The notes: generated by a model from the letters alone, not told the origin. Shown: positions 18,160-27,217, counted from the stretch's first letter. The stretch: DNA of 64,000 nt from Ponticoccus litoralis (GCF_039769985.1 NZ_JBDNCH010000002.1:2418001-2482000); one strand, 5' to 3'. Translations and numbers: made by a program.

Positions 18160-18365
18160 CGCGGAGCCGACCCCGGGCCCGGTTTGATGTGCAACAAGAG
18201 GGGAGTGTTCACGCGCGGCGCCGTGCGAGTCCACTGCGTTCAGTGACGCGCTTGAGATACGGCGAGGGCTTGGGGCGCAGTGACCGGTTCGAGCCCGGAG
18301 TAACGGATGCTGCGTGCCCTTTCGAAAGCCCGCTGTGCAGACGAGCCTTGAATGGGAAGCCGTGA

Positions 18366-19010
18366 TCAGTTCGCCGCGCTCTTACTTGGCAAACTGCCTC
18401 GCGCACGCTTCAATGCATCTTCTACTCTTGATGCGATTGATAAAAATTCCAATGCTTGTCCTTTAGTGATATTGGGCTCTTCGTCATGAACCGCAGCGTT
18501 TCGAATACGCCGCAAGTCTTCCAACAACTCCAGAACCTCAGAGGGAATTAACTCAGTCTTTCGTAGCATCCGGAGTGAACGGAAGCCGTTTATTTCGTGT
18601 CTGGGAAGCGCTGGATCCACTACCTTCATCAAACTTGAGACCTCCGCCTCTATCGCTCTCCACGCCTCAATCACTGCGAAGTGCGGGTGCTTCGACACTA
18701 CCTCCTCATCGATATCAATCATGGCGGACGGGGTCTGCATTGTAGGAATAACCGCCGCTTCACGCGAAGCTTCATCCAGAAGCTCTGAGAAACCAACTTC
18801 CGCTCCAGATACCTTCAGTGCCTTTAGGCGAGAAAGAAGAGCTTTCAACTCTTTTCGGAACCCAAACGCCACGATCACAAACGCCGCAGGCCAAGCTACC
18901 GCCACAACCATCTGAACAACAAATAATTTCCAGCCAATGTCTTCCACTACACCCTCATAGTCCTTGCGCAGGATACGGCAAAGGTAGTCGACGAAAACAA
19001 GAGCCGCCAT
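18366..19010 (-). CDS. Membrane-anchored hypothetical protein with HEPN/DUF4145-like RX4H motif
   Basis: Not recognised as a named family. About 214 residues: an N-terminal hydrophobic helix (residues about 27-50, FVVQMVVAVAWPAAFVIVAFG), a basic coiled segment (FRKELKALLSRLKALKV), then a helical cytoplasmic domain. The C-terminal part reads LEDLRRIRNAAVHDEEPNIT; R-N-A-A-V-H fits the RX4H motif of HEPN proteins and the RN-H pattern of DUF4145. Base composition is clearly lower in GC than both neighbours, suggesting acquisition. Start is uncertain (ATG 19010 or GTG 19055). HEPN domains are often RNases of toxin or defence systems, but no partner gene is adjacent; function remains unknown. Confidence 0.6.
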   Translation of the reverse strand: MAALVFVDYLCRILRKDYEGVVEDIGWKLFVVQMVVAVAWPAAFVIVAFGFRKELKALLSRLKALKVSGAEVGFSELLDEASREAAVIPTMQTPSAMIDIDEEVVSKHPHFAVIEAWRAIEAEVSSLMKVVDPALPRHEINGFRSLRMLRKTELIPSEVLELLEDLRRIRNAAVHDEEPNITKGQALEFLSIASRVEDALKRARGSLPSKSAAN

Positions 19011-19199
19011 AGGATATCTTTCGGCTAACGGCAGCTTTGTCCGCAAAGCGGTCACGCGCTATCACCAGCGCCCGAAAATTCGGTCGGACGCCGGTTGCCT
19101 CCCATCGGGCGGTGGTGGGCGGGGCTCGCCTCCGCTCCGTATCATGCGCGACAGGCGACCGGGGCCGTTCTTCGGTGCCGCGCAGCGCCCCCGTGGGAC

Positions 19200-20159
19200 C
19201 TAGCCCGCCGCGATCATCTCGGATTGGCGCACGATCACCTCGGCCTGCTTGATCGAGGCGATGTCCACGAGGCGGCCCTTGTAGACCGTGGCGCCTTCGC
19301 CCTTGGCCTTTGCCTCTTCCATGGCGGCGAGGATCTCGCGCGCCTCGGTCACCGCTTCCGCCGAGGGGGTGAAGACCTCGTTGGCCAGCGCCACCTGCTT
19401 GGGGTGGATCGCCCATTTGCCGACCATGCCCAGCGTTGCCGAGCGCAGGGCCTGTGCGCGATAGCCCTCGTCGTCCGAGAAGTCGCCGAAGGGGCCGTCC
19501 ACGGGCAGCACGCCATGGGTGCGGCAGGCGGCGACGATGGCGGCCTGCGCCCAGTGCCAGGGGTCCGACCAGTGCTTCTGCCCCTCGCGGATCATGTAGT
19601 AGTTTTCCTGCGTGCCGCCGATGCCGGTGGTCGCCATGCCCATGGAGGCGGCGAAGTCGGCGGCGCCAAGGCTCATGGCCTCCATCCGGGGCGAGGCGGC
19701 GGCGATCTCCTCGACATGGGCGATGCCCGCGGCGCTTTCGATGATGACCTCGAACTTGATCGGCTTGGTGCGGCCCTTGGCGCGCTCCACGGCGGTGACC
19801 AGCGCGTCGACGGCGTAGATGTCACCGGCGCAGCCGACCTTGGGGATCATGATCTGGTCGAGCCGGTCGCTCGCCTGTTCCAAAAGGTCGACCACGTCGC
19901 GATACCACCATGGCGTGTCGAGGCCGTTGATCCTGACCGAGAGGGTCTTGGTGCCCCAGTCGACGTCGCCGATGGCCTCGATCGCCAGCTTGCGGGCGGT
20001 GTCCTTGTCGTCGGGGGCGACCGAATCCTCGAGGTCGAGGTTGATCACGTCCGCCGCGCTGGCGGCCATCTTGGGCGGCAGCTTGGTGTTCGAGGCCGGA
20101 CCGAAGAGCTGGCAGCGGTTGGGACGCGCGGGCGCGGCGGGCTGGATGCGGAAGGACAT
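19200..20159 (-). CDS. mcl1: L-malyl-CoA / beta-methylmalyl-CoA lyase
   Basis: A 319-residue intact enzyme of the HpcH/HpaI-CitE lyase superfamily, strongly resembling Rhodobacter Mcl1 as I recall it: start MSFRIQPAAPARPNRCQLFG, then DVINLDLEDSVAPDDK, TLSVRINGLDTPWWYRDVVD, EVIIESAAGIAHVEEI and MSLGAADFAASMGM. Conserved Arg (SVRINGL), Glu (VIIESA) and Asp (LDLEDSV) ligate Mg and substrate. It cleaves beta-methylmalyl-CoA to glyoxylate and propionyl-CoA, and L-malyl-CoA to glyoxylate and acetyl-CoA, in the ethylmalonyl-CoA pathway, linking to methylsuccinyl-CoA dehydrogenase at 572-2259. Divergent from the dgcN operon. Confidence 0.95.
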   Translation of the reverse strand: MSFRIQPAAPARPNRCQLFGPASNTKLPPKMAASAADVINLDLEDSVAPDDKDTARKLAIEAIGDVDWGTKTLSVRINGLDTPWWYRDVVDLLEQASDRLDQIMIPKVGCAGDIYAVDALVTAVERAKGRTKPIKFEVIIESAAGIAHVEEIAAASPRMEAMSLGAADFAASMGMATTGIGGTQENYYMIREGQKHWSDPWHWAQAAIVAACRTHGVLPVDGPFGDFSDDEGYRAQALRSATLGMVGKWAIHPKQVALANEVFTPSAEAVTEAREILAAMEEAKAKGEGATVYKGRLVDIASIKQAEVIVRQSEMIAAG

Positions 20160-20423
20160 GGACGATTCCCCTTTGGGTAAGGATGTTTCGTTTGATCTGC
20201 CTCACGGGTTAGGAAATTGCGTGGCGCGGCGCAAGTTGTTTTTCTGCCCTGCAGCATGAGCGTCTGCCGTCGTCCGGATCCTGCCGCGGAAATGGAAGTT
20301 CTTTCGCGCCACCCCATCTGTCTGGTGGAATATTCGCGCAATCGCCCTGCGGCTGCCGCAGACAGGCAGGACATCCCGGCCAAACCGTGCAGTCTGCAGG
20401 AAAGACGAGACGAAAGGACCATC

Positions 20424-21425
20424 ATGATCGAGACGCCGTACCTGCTGTTCCTCGGAGACGCCCCGGACGGGCTGGCCGCCAAGGTGGCCCAGGGCATCCG
20501 CGACTGGCGCCCCGACAATTGTGTCGGCCAGTACCGGATGGAGGGCTGCAAGGCCGACCTGAAGCTGCCCGACATGACGCTGGCCGAGGCCGGGGCGGCG
20601 GGCGCCAAGACGCTGGTGATCGGCGTGGCGAACCGGGGCGGCAGGATCTCCGCCGCCTGGAAGAAGGTGCTGGTCGAGGCGCTGGAAGAGGGCTTTGACC
20701 TTGCGTCCGGTCTGCACAACCTCTTGCGCAACGAGAAGGATCTTGCGGCGGTGGCCGAAGAGACCGGGCGGGCGCTGCACGATGTGCGCATTCCCTCTGT
20801 CGACTATCCCATCGCGGACGGCAGGAAGCGGACCGGCAAGCGCGTTCTGGCGGTGGGCACCGATTGCTCGGTGGGCAAGATGTACACGGCACTGGCGCTG
20901 GACAGGGCGATGCAGGAGCGGGGCATGAAGGCGACCTTCCGCGCCACCGGCCAGACCGGCATCCTGATCACCGGCGACGGCGTGCCGCTGGACGCGGTGA
21001 TCGCGGATTTCATGGCCGGGTCGATCGAATACCTGACGCCGGACAACGACCCGGACCACTGGGACGTGATCGAGGGGCAGGGGAGCCTGTTCCACGTCTC
21101 CTTCTCGGGGGTGACCATGGCGCTGATCCACGGCGGCCAGCCGGACGCGCTGATCCTGTGCCACGAACCGACGCGGACCCATATGCGCGGGTTGCCGGGC
21201 TATGCCCTGCCGACGCTGGAGCAGGTGCGCGATTCGGCGCTGATGCTGGCGCGGGTGGCGAACCCGGCTTGCGCGGTCGTCGGGGTCTCGATCAATACGC
21301 AGCACATGGGCGAGGATGAGGCCGCGGCCTATTGCGCCGAGGTCGAGGCCCGGCTGGGCCTGCCGACGGTCGATCCGTTCCGCCATGGGGCCGGGCGCCT
21401 GGCCGAGGCGCTGGAGGCAATCTGA
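20424..21425 (+). CDS. dgcN: DUF1611 protein, DgcN-type D-glutamate N-acetyltransferase
   Basis: A 333-residue DUF1611 protein with an N-terminal Rossmann-like domain (LLFLGDAPDGLAAKVAQGI) and a C-terminal P-loop domain (RVLAVGTDCSVGKMYTALAL, Walker A-like GTDCSVGK). Further marks are FRATGQTGILITGDGVPLD, WDVIEGQGSLFH and LCHEPTR. In marine bacteria such proteins paired with an enolase-superfamily DgcA have been described as N-acetylating D-glutamate so that DgcA can racemise the product. The next gene is exactly such an enolase-superfamily member and a D-amino-acid transaminase follows, so the DgcN assignment rests on family plus context. AGGACC precedes the ATG. Confidence 0.8.
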   Translation: MIETPYLLFLGDAPDGLAAKVAQGIRDWRPDNCVGQYRMEGCKADLKLPDMTLAEAGAAGAKTLVIGVANRGGRISAAWKKVLVEALEEGFDLASGLHNLLRNEKDLAAVAEETGRALHDVRIPSVDYPIADGRKRTGKRVLAVGTDCSVGKMYTALALDRAMQERGMKATFRATGQTGILITGDGVPLDAVIADFMAGSIEYLTPDNDPDHWDVIEGQGSLFHVSFSGVTMALIHGGQPDALILCHEPTRTHMRGLPGYALPTLEQVRDSALMLARVANPACAVVGVSINTQHMGEDEAAAYCAEVEARLGLPTVDPFRHGAGRLAEALEAI

Positions 21426-21429
21426 CGCC

Positions 21430-21477
21430 GGGACGGCGCTGTTTCGCTGACGCGAAAGGCGCCCCGCCCGCCGTCCC
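21430..21477. repeat. Nested hairpin after dgcN
   Basis: GGGACGGCG near 21433 pairs with CGCCGTCCC near 21469; an inner TTTCGC-TGA-CGCGAAA hairpin lies in the loop. Position just after the dgcN stop suggests an attenuator or processing site inside the operon. Confidence 0.5.
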
Positions 21478-21518
21478 GTGGCGGCGCCCCGGTGGCGGGG
21501 TCCGCGCTTGCGGCTGGC

Positions 21519-21550
21519 CGGGGCAGAGGTATTTGGACCAAGAAGAAGCA
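21519..21550 (+). repeat. Dispersed palindromic element, copy 2 (shortened, intergenic)
   Basis: Only the tail is well preserved: GGGGCAGAGGTATTTGGACC followed by AAGAAGAAGC. It lies between dgcN and dgcA. Confidence 0.65.
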
Positions 21551-21604
21551 CGGGGCCCGTTCGGGAGGCGGGCCCCGTGCACGAACCGGAACGAGGCAGG
21601 AACC

Positions 21605-22572
21605 ATGAGCATCACCGTCACGCGGGACGTCTTCCCCCTGGCCGAGGCCTTCACGATCAGCCGCGGATCGCGGACCGAGGCGCAGGTCCTGACCGTGCAG
21701 GTCCGGCGCGGGCAGGTAACCGGCTGGGGCGAATGTGTGCCCTATGCGCGCTATGGCGAGACGCTGGAGCGTGTCGAGGCCGAGATCGCGGGGCTGCCCG
21801 AGGGCATCTCGCGGCGCGACCTGCAAGCGGCGCTGCCGGCGGGCGCGGCGCGCAACGCGATGGATTGCGCGCTGTGGGATCTGGAGGCCAAGGCCTCGGG
21901 CCAGCGGGTCTGGGAGCTTGCCGGGCTGCCCGCGCCGGGGCCGGAGATCACCGCCTACACGCTGTCGCTGGACAGGCCGGAGCGGATGGAGGCCTCTGCC
22001 CGGAAACATGCGGCGCGAGCTCGCTTCTGAAGATCAAGCTGGGCACCCCGGACGACATGCCCCGGCTGGAGGCGGTGCGCCGCGGGGCCCCCGAGGCCCG
22101 GATCATCGTGGATGCCAACGAGGGCTGGTCGGCGGAGGTCTATGCCGATCTTGCCCCGCATCTGCTGCGGCTTGGCGTGGCGCTGGTCGAGCAGCCCCTG
22201 CCCGCCGGTGAGGACGCGGCGCTGATCGGCATGGATCGTCCGGTGCCCGTCTGCGCCGACGAAAGCTGCCACGACCGGGCCTCTCTGCCGGGGCTCGCGG
22301 GGAAATACGACGTGGTGAACATCAAGCTCGACAAGACTGGCGGGCTGACCGAGGCGCTGGCCCTGCGCGAGGCGGCGCTGGCCGCAGGCTACGGTGTCAT
22401 GGTCGGCTGCATGGTCGGGTCCTCGCTGGCCATGGCGCCCGCCGTGCTGGTGGCGCAGGGGGCGCAGGTGACCGACCTCGACGGGCCGCTGTTGCTGGCC
22501 GGGGACCGCCGCACGCCGCTGGTGTTCGACGACAGGGGGGTGCACCCGCCGGAGGCGGCGCTGTGGGGCTGA
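21605..22572 (+). CDS. dgcA: DgcA-type N-acetyl-D-glutamate racemase / dipeptide epimerase (enolase superfamily), frameshifted in this sequence
   Basis: About 321 residues. Enolase-superfamily layout: N-terminal capping domain (WGECVPYARYGETLERV, ARNAMDCALWDLEAKASG), then a barrel with the catalytic KIK motif (LLKIKLG), metal ligands in IIVDANEGWS, LVEQPLP and VCADESCHD, and the second catalytic Lys in NIKLDKTGG. This is the dipeptide-epimerase-like group to which DgcA belongs. The frame breaks near 22015 (GCGAGCTCGCTT) just before the KIK motif; one missing or two extra bases. Follows dgcN and precedes the Nudix gene, which starts inside its last codons. The racemase role is inferred from the DgcN pairing. 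Confidence 0.8.
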
Positions 22573-23213
22573 CCGCGCGCTGGCAGGTGCTGGAAGAGCG
22601 CGTCCTGTCCGACAACTGGGGGCTTTTGAAGACCACGCGGCTGCGGCTGACGATGGCGGATGGCCATGTCTCGGAGCAATGGCGCGAGACCTACGATCGC
22701 GGCGATGGCGCCGTCATTCTGCCCTGCGACCCGGCGCGCGGCCATGTCCTGCTGGGCCGCCAGTTCCGCTGGCCGGTGGCCTACAACGGCGAGGCCGAGC
22801 CCTATCTGATCGAGGCCGCCGCCGGCCTGCTGGAGGGCGCGGACCCGGCGGAGCGCATCCGCGGCGAGGCAGCGGAAGAGCTGGGGCTGGATCTGACCTC
22901 GGTGCGGTTCCTCTTCGCGCTCTACATGACGCCGGGCTCGGTCACCGAGCGTCTGCATTTCTTCACCGCCACCTATGCCGCCGGGGACGCGCAGGCGCGG
23001 TTCGGCGGGCTGCGCGAGGAGGGCGAAGAGATCGAGATCCTCGACCTGCCGCTGGCAGAGGCGCTTGCCATGGTGGCCGACGGGCGGATCCGCGATGCCA
23101 AGACGGTGATCCTGTTGCAGCACGCGGCGCTGCACCTGATGCCCGATGCGGTCCGCCGTCAGGCGGGCGGGCCGCCAAACGGTGGTCTTGCGGTGGCATC
23201 CCCGCGCGCCTAG
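22563..23213 (+). CDS. Nudix hydrolase
   Basis: A 216-residue Nudix protein starting at GTG 22563, overlapping the end of dgcA by ten bases. The fold is of the ADP-ribose/GDP-mannose pyrophosphatase type: WRETYDRGDGAVILP, LLGRQFRWPV, then a Nudix helix AGLLEGADPAERIRGEAAEELGL. The box is imperfect: the REUXEE core reads GEAAEEL, with Gly for Arg, although the catalytic Glu pair is kept. SVTERLHFFTATYA follows. Such enzymes cleave nucleoside diphosphate derivatives. Its place inside a D-amino-acid operon is unexplained; it may be a housecleaning enzyme. Confidence 0.85.
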   Translation: MGLTARWQVLEERVLSDNWGLLKTTRLRLTMADGHVSEQWRETYDRGDGAVILPCDPARGHVLLGRQFRWPVAYNGEAEPYLIEAAAGLLEGADPAERIRGEAAEELGLDLTSVRFLFALYMTPGSVTERLHFFTATYAAGDAQARFGGLREEGEEIEILDLPLAEALAMVADGRIRDAKTVILLQHAALHLMPDAVRRQAGGPPNGGLAVASPRA

Positions 23214-23266
23214 AACTCGGCCCGAGCCAGACCGGCCCCGCGCGGGCCCCCGAAGGAGCCATTGCC

Positions 23267-24130
23267 ATGACCCGTACCGTCTACGTCAACGGAGAGTACC
23301 TGCCCGAGACCGAGGCCAAGGTCTCTATTTTCGACCGCGCCTTCCTGATGGCGGACGGGGTCTACGAGGTGACCAGCGTGCTTGACGGCAAGCTGATCGA
23401 TTTCGACGGCCATGCGGTGCGGCTGGAGCGCTCGCTGCTGGAACTCGACATGGGGGTGCCGCTGAGCAGGGACGCCCTGCTGGAGATCCACCGCGAGCTG
23501 GTGCGCCGCAACGACGTGGTGGACGGGATGATCTACCTGCAGATCACCCGTGGCGCGGCGGCGGATCGCGACTTTGTCTTCCCGGACCCCGAAGAGGTGC
23601 CGCAGACCGTGGTGCTGTTCACCCAGTCCAAGCCCGGGATGGCCGACAGCCCGGCAGCGAAGACCGGGATGCGGGTGATCTCGATCGAGGACCAGCGGTG
23701 GGGCCGCCGCGACATCAAGACGGTGCAGCTGCTCTACCCGTCGATGGGCAAGATGATGGCGAAGAAGGCGGGCGTCGACGATGCCTGGCTGGTCGAGAAC
23801 GGCTATGTGACCGAGGGCACCAGCAACAACGCCTATTTCATCAAGGGCAACACCATCGTGACCCGCGCGCTGTCCAGCGACATCCTGCACGGCATCACCC
23901 GGGCCGCCGTCCTGCGCTTTGCCCGCGAGGCGCAGATGACCGTCGAAGAGCGCAATTTCACCATCGAAGAGGCGCAGCAGGGGGATGAGGCCTTCATCAC
24001 CTCCGCCTCGACCTTCGTGATGCCCGTGGTCGAGATCGACGGCGTCACGCTGGGTGATGGCAAGCCGGGCCCGAAGGCCCTGCGCCTGCGCGAGATCTAC
24101 CTCGAGGAAAGCCGCAAGGCGGCAATCTGA
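23267..24130 (+). CDS. D-amino-acid transaminase (class IV PLP enzyme)
   Basis: A 287-residue class IV aminotransferase, close to Bacillus-type D-alanine aminotransferase: YVNGEYLPETEAKVSIFDRAF, ADGVYEV, RRDIKTVQLLYPSMGK (Lys in RDIKTVQLL is the PLP Schiff-base residue) and TEGTSNNAYFI. It interconverts D-alanine and other D-amino acids with D-glutamate using 2-oxo acids. AAGGAG lies before the ATG. Placed after dgcN, dgcA and Nudix genes it would collect amino groups from D-amino acids onto D-glutamate, which DgcN/DgcA then feed into L-glutamate metabolism. Confidence 0.88.
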   Translation: MTRTVYVNGEYLPETEAKVSIFDRAFLMADGVYEVTSVLDGKLIDFDGHAVRLERSLLELDMGVPLSRDALLEIHRELVRRNDVVDGMIYLQITRGAAADRDFVFPDPEEVPQTVVLFTQSKPGMADSPAAKTGMRVISIEDQRWGRRDIKTVQLLYPSMGKMMAKKAGVDDAWLVENGYVTEGTSNNAYFIKGNTIVTRALSSDILHGITRAAVLRFAREAQMTVEERNFTIEEAQQGDEAFITSASTFVMPVVEIDGVTLGDGKPGPKALRLREIYLEESRKAAI

Positions 24131-24229
24131 CCACAGGCTGACCACAGGCCGCGCCTGTCCCGGTCAGGGGATCACGCGGCCCCGGCAAGGCTCTGATCCG
24201 GCGCCGGCGGTCCGGCCACCGCTTCCGCG

Positions 24230-24300
24230 CCCGCTCTTCTCTGGTCTTCCAATACCTTGGGGGAGCGAGCGCCGCGAGCGGGGGCAAGGCCCCCGGCCCG
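24230..24300 (-). repeat. Dispersed palindromic element, copy 3 (intergenic)
   Basis: On the minus strand: GGGGGCCTTGCCCCCGC, then a CTCGCGGCGCTCGC inverted repeat, CCCCCAAGGTATTGGAAGACC and GAGAAGAGC. It fills most of the 194-bp gap between the convergent transaminase and flavoprotein genes. Confidence 0.75.
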
Positions 24301-24324
24301 GTCGCCGCCATCGGCCAGCGCGCC

Positions 24325-25516
24325 CTAGGGCACCCGCTTCAGCCAGTCGGCGGCCGCGCGCCCGGCCTGTCGGCCCGTGGCAAGGCAGGCGGTCAAAGGT
24401 AGCCCCCGGTGGGGGCCTCCCAGTCCAGCATCTCGCCCGCGCAGAAACAGCCGGGCCGCGCCGTCAGCATCAGGTCGGGCGTCAGGGCCTCGAAGCGCAC
24501 CCCCGGCGGTCGAGATCGCCTCGTCCATCGGGCGCAGCCCCGCAACCGGCACCGGCAGGGCCTTCAGCACAGCGCCCAGGGCCTCGGGCGCCACCGGCAG
24601 AGGGCGGGCGCAATCCTGCACCAGCGCCAGCGTGGCGGGCGGCAGCTTCAGCGTCTTGCGCAGCCAGGAGGTCAGGCTTTGCTTGCCACGCGGGCGGGCC
24701 GACAGGCGGGCGGCCAGCGCCCCGGTCGAGAGGTCCGGCAACAGGTCCACCGTCAAGCCATGCCCCTCGCGCAGGGCGGGGGTCAGCGGATAGATCCCGC
24801 CGCCCTCCAGCCCGCGCACCGAGATCACCGCTTCGCCCCGGTTCGCCATGGCCCCGGCCCGGAACAGCGCGTTCTTCACCGGCGCGCCGAAGTGCCGGGT
24901 CATGTGGCTGGACCAGTCCACCAGAACCCCGGCGTTCGAGGGCGCGAAAGGCGCCAGCCCGACTCCCTGCGCGCCCAGCACCGGCGCCCATGCGCCGTCC
25001 GATCCCAGCCGCGCCCAACTGGCGCCGCCCGAGGGCCAGCACGGTGGCGCCCGCCGTCACGCGCTGCGTCCCCTCCGGCGTTTCGAACAGCGCGACCGCG
25101 CCGTCCCAGCCCTGCCAGCGCCAGCGGGTGCGCAGCTCCAGCCCCATCCCGTCCAGCCGCCGCAGCCAGGCCCGCAACAGCGGCGAGGCCTTCATGGCGC
25201 GGGGAAAGACCCGCCCCGAAGACCCGGTGAAGACCGGCTGTCCAAGGCCCTCGGCCCAGTTCCGAACGGCACCGGGACCGAAATCCGTCAGCGCCGCGCG
25301 CAGCGACGGTTCCGACCCGCCATAGGCGCTGTGGAAGGTCCCGGAGGGTTCGTCCTTGGTCAGGTTCAGCCCGGATTTCCCGGCCATCAGGAACTTGCGC
25401 GCCAGCGAGGGCTTCGCCTCGGCCAGAAGCACGCGCCGCCCCTCGGACAACAGGACATCGGCGGCCATCAGCCCCGCCGGGCCGCCCCCGATCACCAGCG
25501 CATCGACCCGGGTCAC
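24325..25516 (-). CDS. NAD(P)/FAD-dependent oxidoreductase (HI0933/TIGR03862-like flavoprotein), frameshifted in this sequence
   Basis: About 396 residues. The N-terminal Rossmann dinucleotide motif is VIGGGPAGLMAADVLLSEG, followed by the family block FLMAGKSGLNLTKDE; then TVLALGGASWARLGSDG and the closing AGEMLDWEAPTGGYLLTACLATGR. These mark the TIGR03862 subgroup of HI0933-like flavoproteins, whose substrate is unknown. Three frame breaks occur: extra G/C near 25027, extra C in a C-run near 24502, and a missing base near 24396. The GTG start overlaps the stop of the mechanosensitive channel gene (GTGA), so the two are co-transcribed. Confidence 0.8.
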
Positions 25517-26841
25517 GCGGCCCCCGGCGCGGTCTGGCGCAGCTCCACGACGCGATGCGGATAGGGGATCTCGATGTCATGCGCCTTGAGCGCGTTCCAG
25601 ATCAGGAAGCCCACGTCCGAGGTGAACTTGTTCGGCCCGTCGTCATGGCCGTTGCACCAGAACTCCACCGCGAAATCCACACCCGAGTCGCCAAAGCCGC
25701 GCAGCTCGCAATCCGGCGGGCTGGGCCTGTCCAGAACCGCCGGGTGCCCGGCCACCGCCTCTTCGATGATCGCCGGGACCCGGTTGATGTCGGTGTCGTA
25801 GCTGACCGAAAAGGGCACCTCGAAGCGGTTCGACGAGCCCTGGTCGGAATAGTTGACCACGCGCGTGGTGATGAAATCCTCGTTCGGCACGACCACCCAG
25901 CGCCCGTCGAAGGTCTCCAGGATCATGGCGCGGGCGGTGGTCCGGACGATGGTGCCGGAGACGCCGCTGTCCAGCTCGACGAAATCGCCGAGCGTGGCCT
26001 GACCTTCCAGCAGCAGGATCACCCCCGAGATATAGTTCGAGGCGATCTTCTGCAGCCCGAAGCCCAGACCCACGCCGATGGCGCCGCCCAGAACCGCAAG
26101 CGAGGCCAGCGGCACGCCGATGATGTTCATCAGCAGCAGGAAGGCGATGCCGTAGATCGTCACCTCTGCCGCCTTGGCGGCCAGTTGCCGGGTCGCCGGG
26201 CGCATCTCCTGCCGTTCGATATAGCCGCCGGTCTGGTCGTTCGACCAGCGGCCCAGCCAGAACAGGACCGACCCGGCGATCAGCCCGCGCACCACCGACA
26301 GCGCGCTGAAGCGGATGTTGCCAAGGGCGATGGTGGTGTCGCTCAGGAACTGCGTCGCCGGCTCCGGGATTCCCAGCGCATACAGCGCCATGACCGGCAG
26401 CAGGATCATCCGTCCGATCAGCTTCAGGAAGGGATCGGTGACGATCTCGCGCACGAGGATGCGGGCGGCAAGGAAGAGGAACAGGCGCTTGCCGAAGGCG
26501 ATCACCGCGCCGGACCCGAACAGCGCCCGGGTCAGCCCCTCGCCGACGGCGGTCAGCAGGTAGGCAAGGACCGGCAGCAGCAGCGGCACGAAGATCAGCA
26601 GGAACAGGCGCAGGCTGGCCAGCAGGCCGCTGCGTTCGTCCTCGGGGGTCAGGGCGCGGTTCAGGGCGGGGCGCAGGCGCCGCGTCACCAGCCAGGCCAG
26701 CGCGAAGGCCGTCAGCAGCAGCGCGAATTGCGACCAGGCGGCGGGCGACAGCAGCCACTGGCGGGCGATCTCCCAGCCCTGCCGGGCCCAGTCGGCGGCC
26801 TGCCGGACCGGCTCCGGCAAAGTGGTCAGGTCGATGTCCAA
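25513..26841 (-). CDS. MscS-family mechanosensitive ion channel
   Basis: About 442 residues with several N-terminal hydrophobic helices and the conserved MscS pore-plus-beta domain: LAVLGGAIGVGLGFGLQKIASNYISGVILLLE (pore helix region) followed by TLGDFVELDSGVSGTI, IRTTxR-like RTTARAMILETFDGR and VVPNEDFITTRVVNYSD. It is an inner-membrane tension-gated channel for osmotic protection. The start is uncertain: the longest frame begins at ATG 26913, overlapping the divergent HNH gene, but the extra residues look non-coding; TTG 26841 follows GGGGATCAAGG and gives a sensible N-terminus. Confidence 0.85.
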   Translation of the reverse strand: MDIDLTTLPEPVRQAADWARQGWEIARQWLLSPAAWSQFALLLTAFALAWLVTRRLRPALNRALTPEDERSGLLASLRLFLLIFVPLLLPVLAYLLTAVGEGLTRALFGSGAVIAFGKRLFLFLAARILVREIVTDPFLKLIGRMILLPVMALYALGIPEPATQFLSDTTIALGNIRFSALSVVRGLIAGSVLFWLGRWSNDQTGGYIERQEMRPATRQLAAKAAEVTIYGIAFLLLMNIIGVPLASLAVLGGAIGVGLGFGLQKIASNYISGVILLLEGQATLGDFVELDSGVSGTIVRTTARAMILETFDGRWVVVPNEDFITTRVVNYSDQGSSNRFEVPFSVSYDTDINRVPAIIEEAVAGHPAVLDRPSPPDCELRGFGDSGVDFAVEFWCNGHDDGPNKFTSDVGFLIWNALKAHDIEIPYPHRVVELRQTAPGAA

Positions 26842-26911
26842 GGCCTTGATCCCCCGCGCTCTGCGACCACTCTTCTGCCCAAAGCCCCCTCGTTGCACAA
26901 GAGCCGCCGCC

Positions 26912-27217
26912 ATGTCCCGCGATCCGATCTGCCCGCTGTGCCTGCGCCCGATTCCGCCCGGGGCGAAGCAAAGCCTGCATCACCTGACGCCGCGCCTGAA
27001 GGGCGGCAAGGGCGGCCCGGTCGTGCTGTTGCACCAGATCTGCCACAACGAGATCCACGCCCGCTTCACCGAGGCCGAGCTGGCGCGCGACCTGAACACC
27101 GTCGCGGCGCTGCGCGCCCATCCGGCGCTGGCCGGGTTCCTCGCCCGGGTGGCGCAGCGGCCGCCGGGGTTCCACAGCCGCAGCGCGGGCGGGCGGCGCA
27201 AGCGCCGGGGGCGCTGA
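26912..27217 (+). CDS. HNH-type small protein
   Basis: A 101-residue protein with an N-terminal zinc-type pair CPLCLRPIPPG, then SLHHLTPRLKGG and LLHQICHNEIHARF, fitting an HNH nuclease fold (His-His ... Asn ... His). The C-terminus is basic (SAGGRRKRRGR), which suits nucleic-acid binding. Such small HNH proteins are widespread in Rhodobacterales chromosomes and not restricted to mobile elements; no partner suggesting restriction or homing is adjacent. Followed by CGTCTT/AAGACG hairpin at 27221-27238, a likely terminator. Confidence 0.75.
   Translation: MSRDPICPLCLRPIPPGAKQSLHHLTPRLKGGKGGPVVLLHQICHNEIHARFTEAELARDLNTVAALRAHPALAGFLARVAQRPPGFHSRSAGGRRKRRGR

Noticed and set aside
26911..26914. 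Fully overlapping divergent start codons (CATG) for MscS and HNH genes
   Set aside because: The MscS N-terminal extension from that ATG looks non-coding; a start near 26841 is more plausible.
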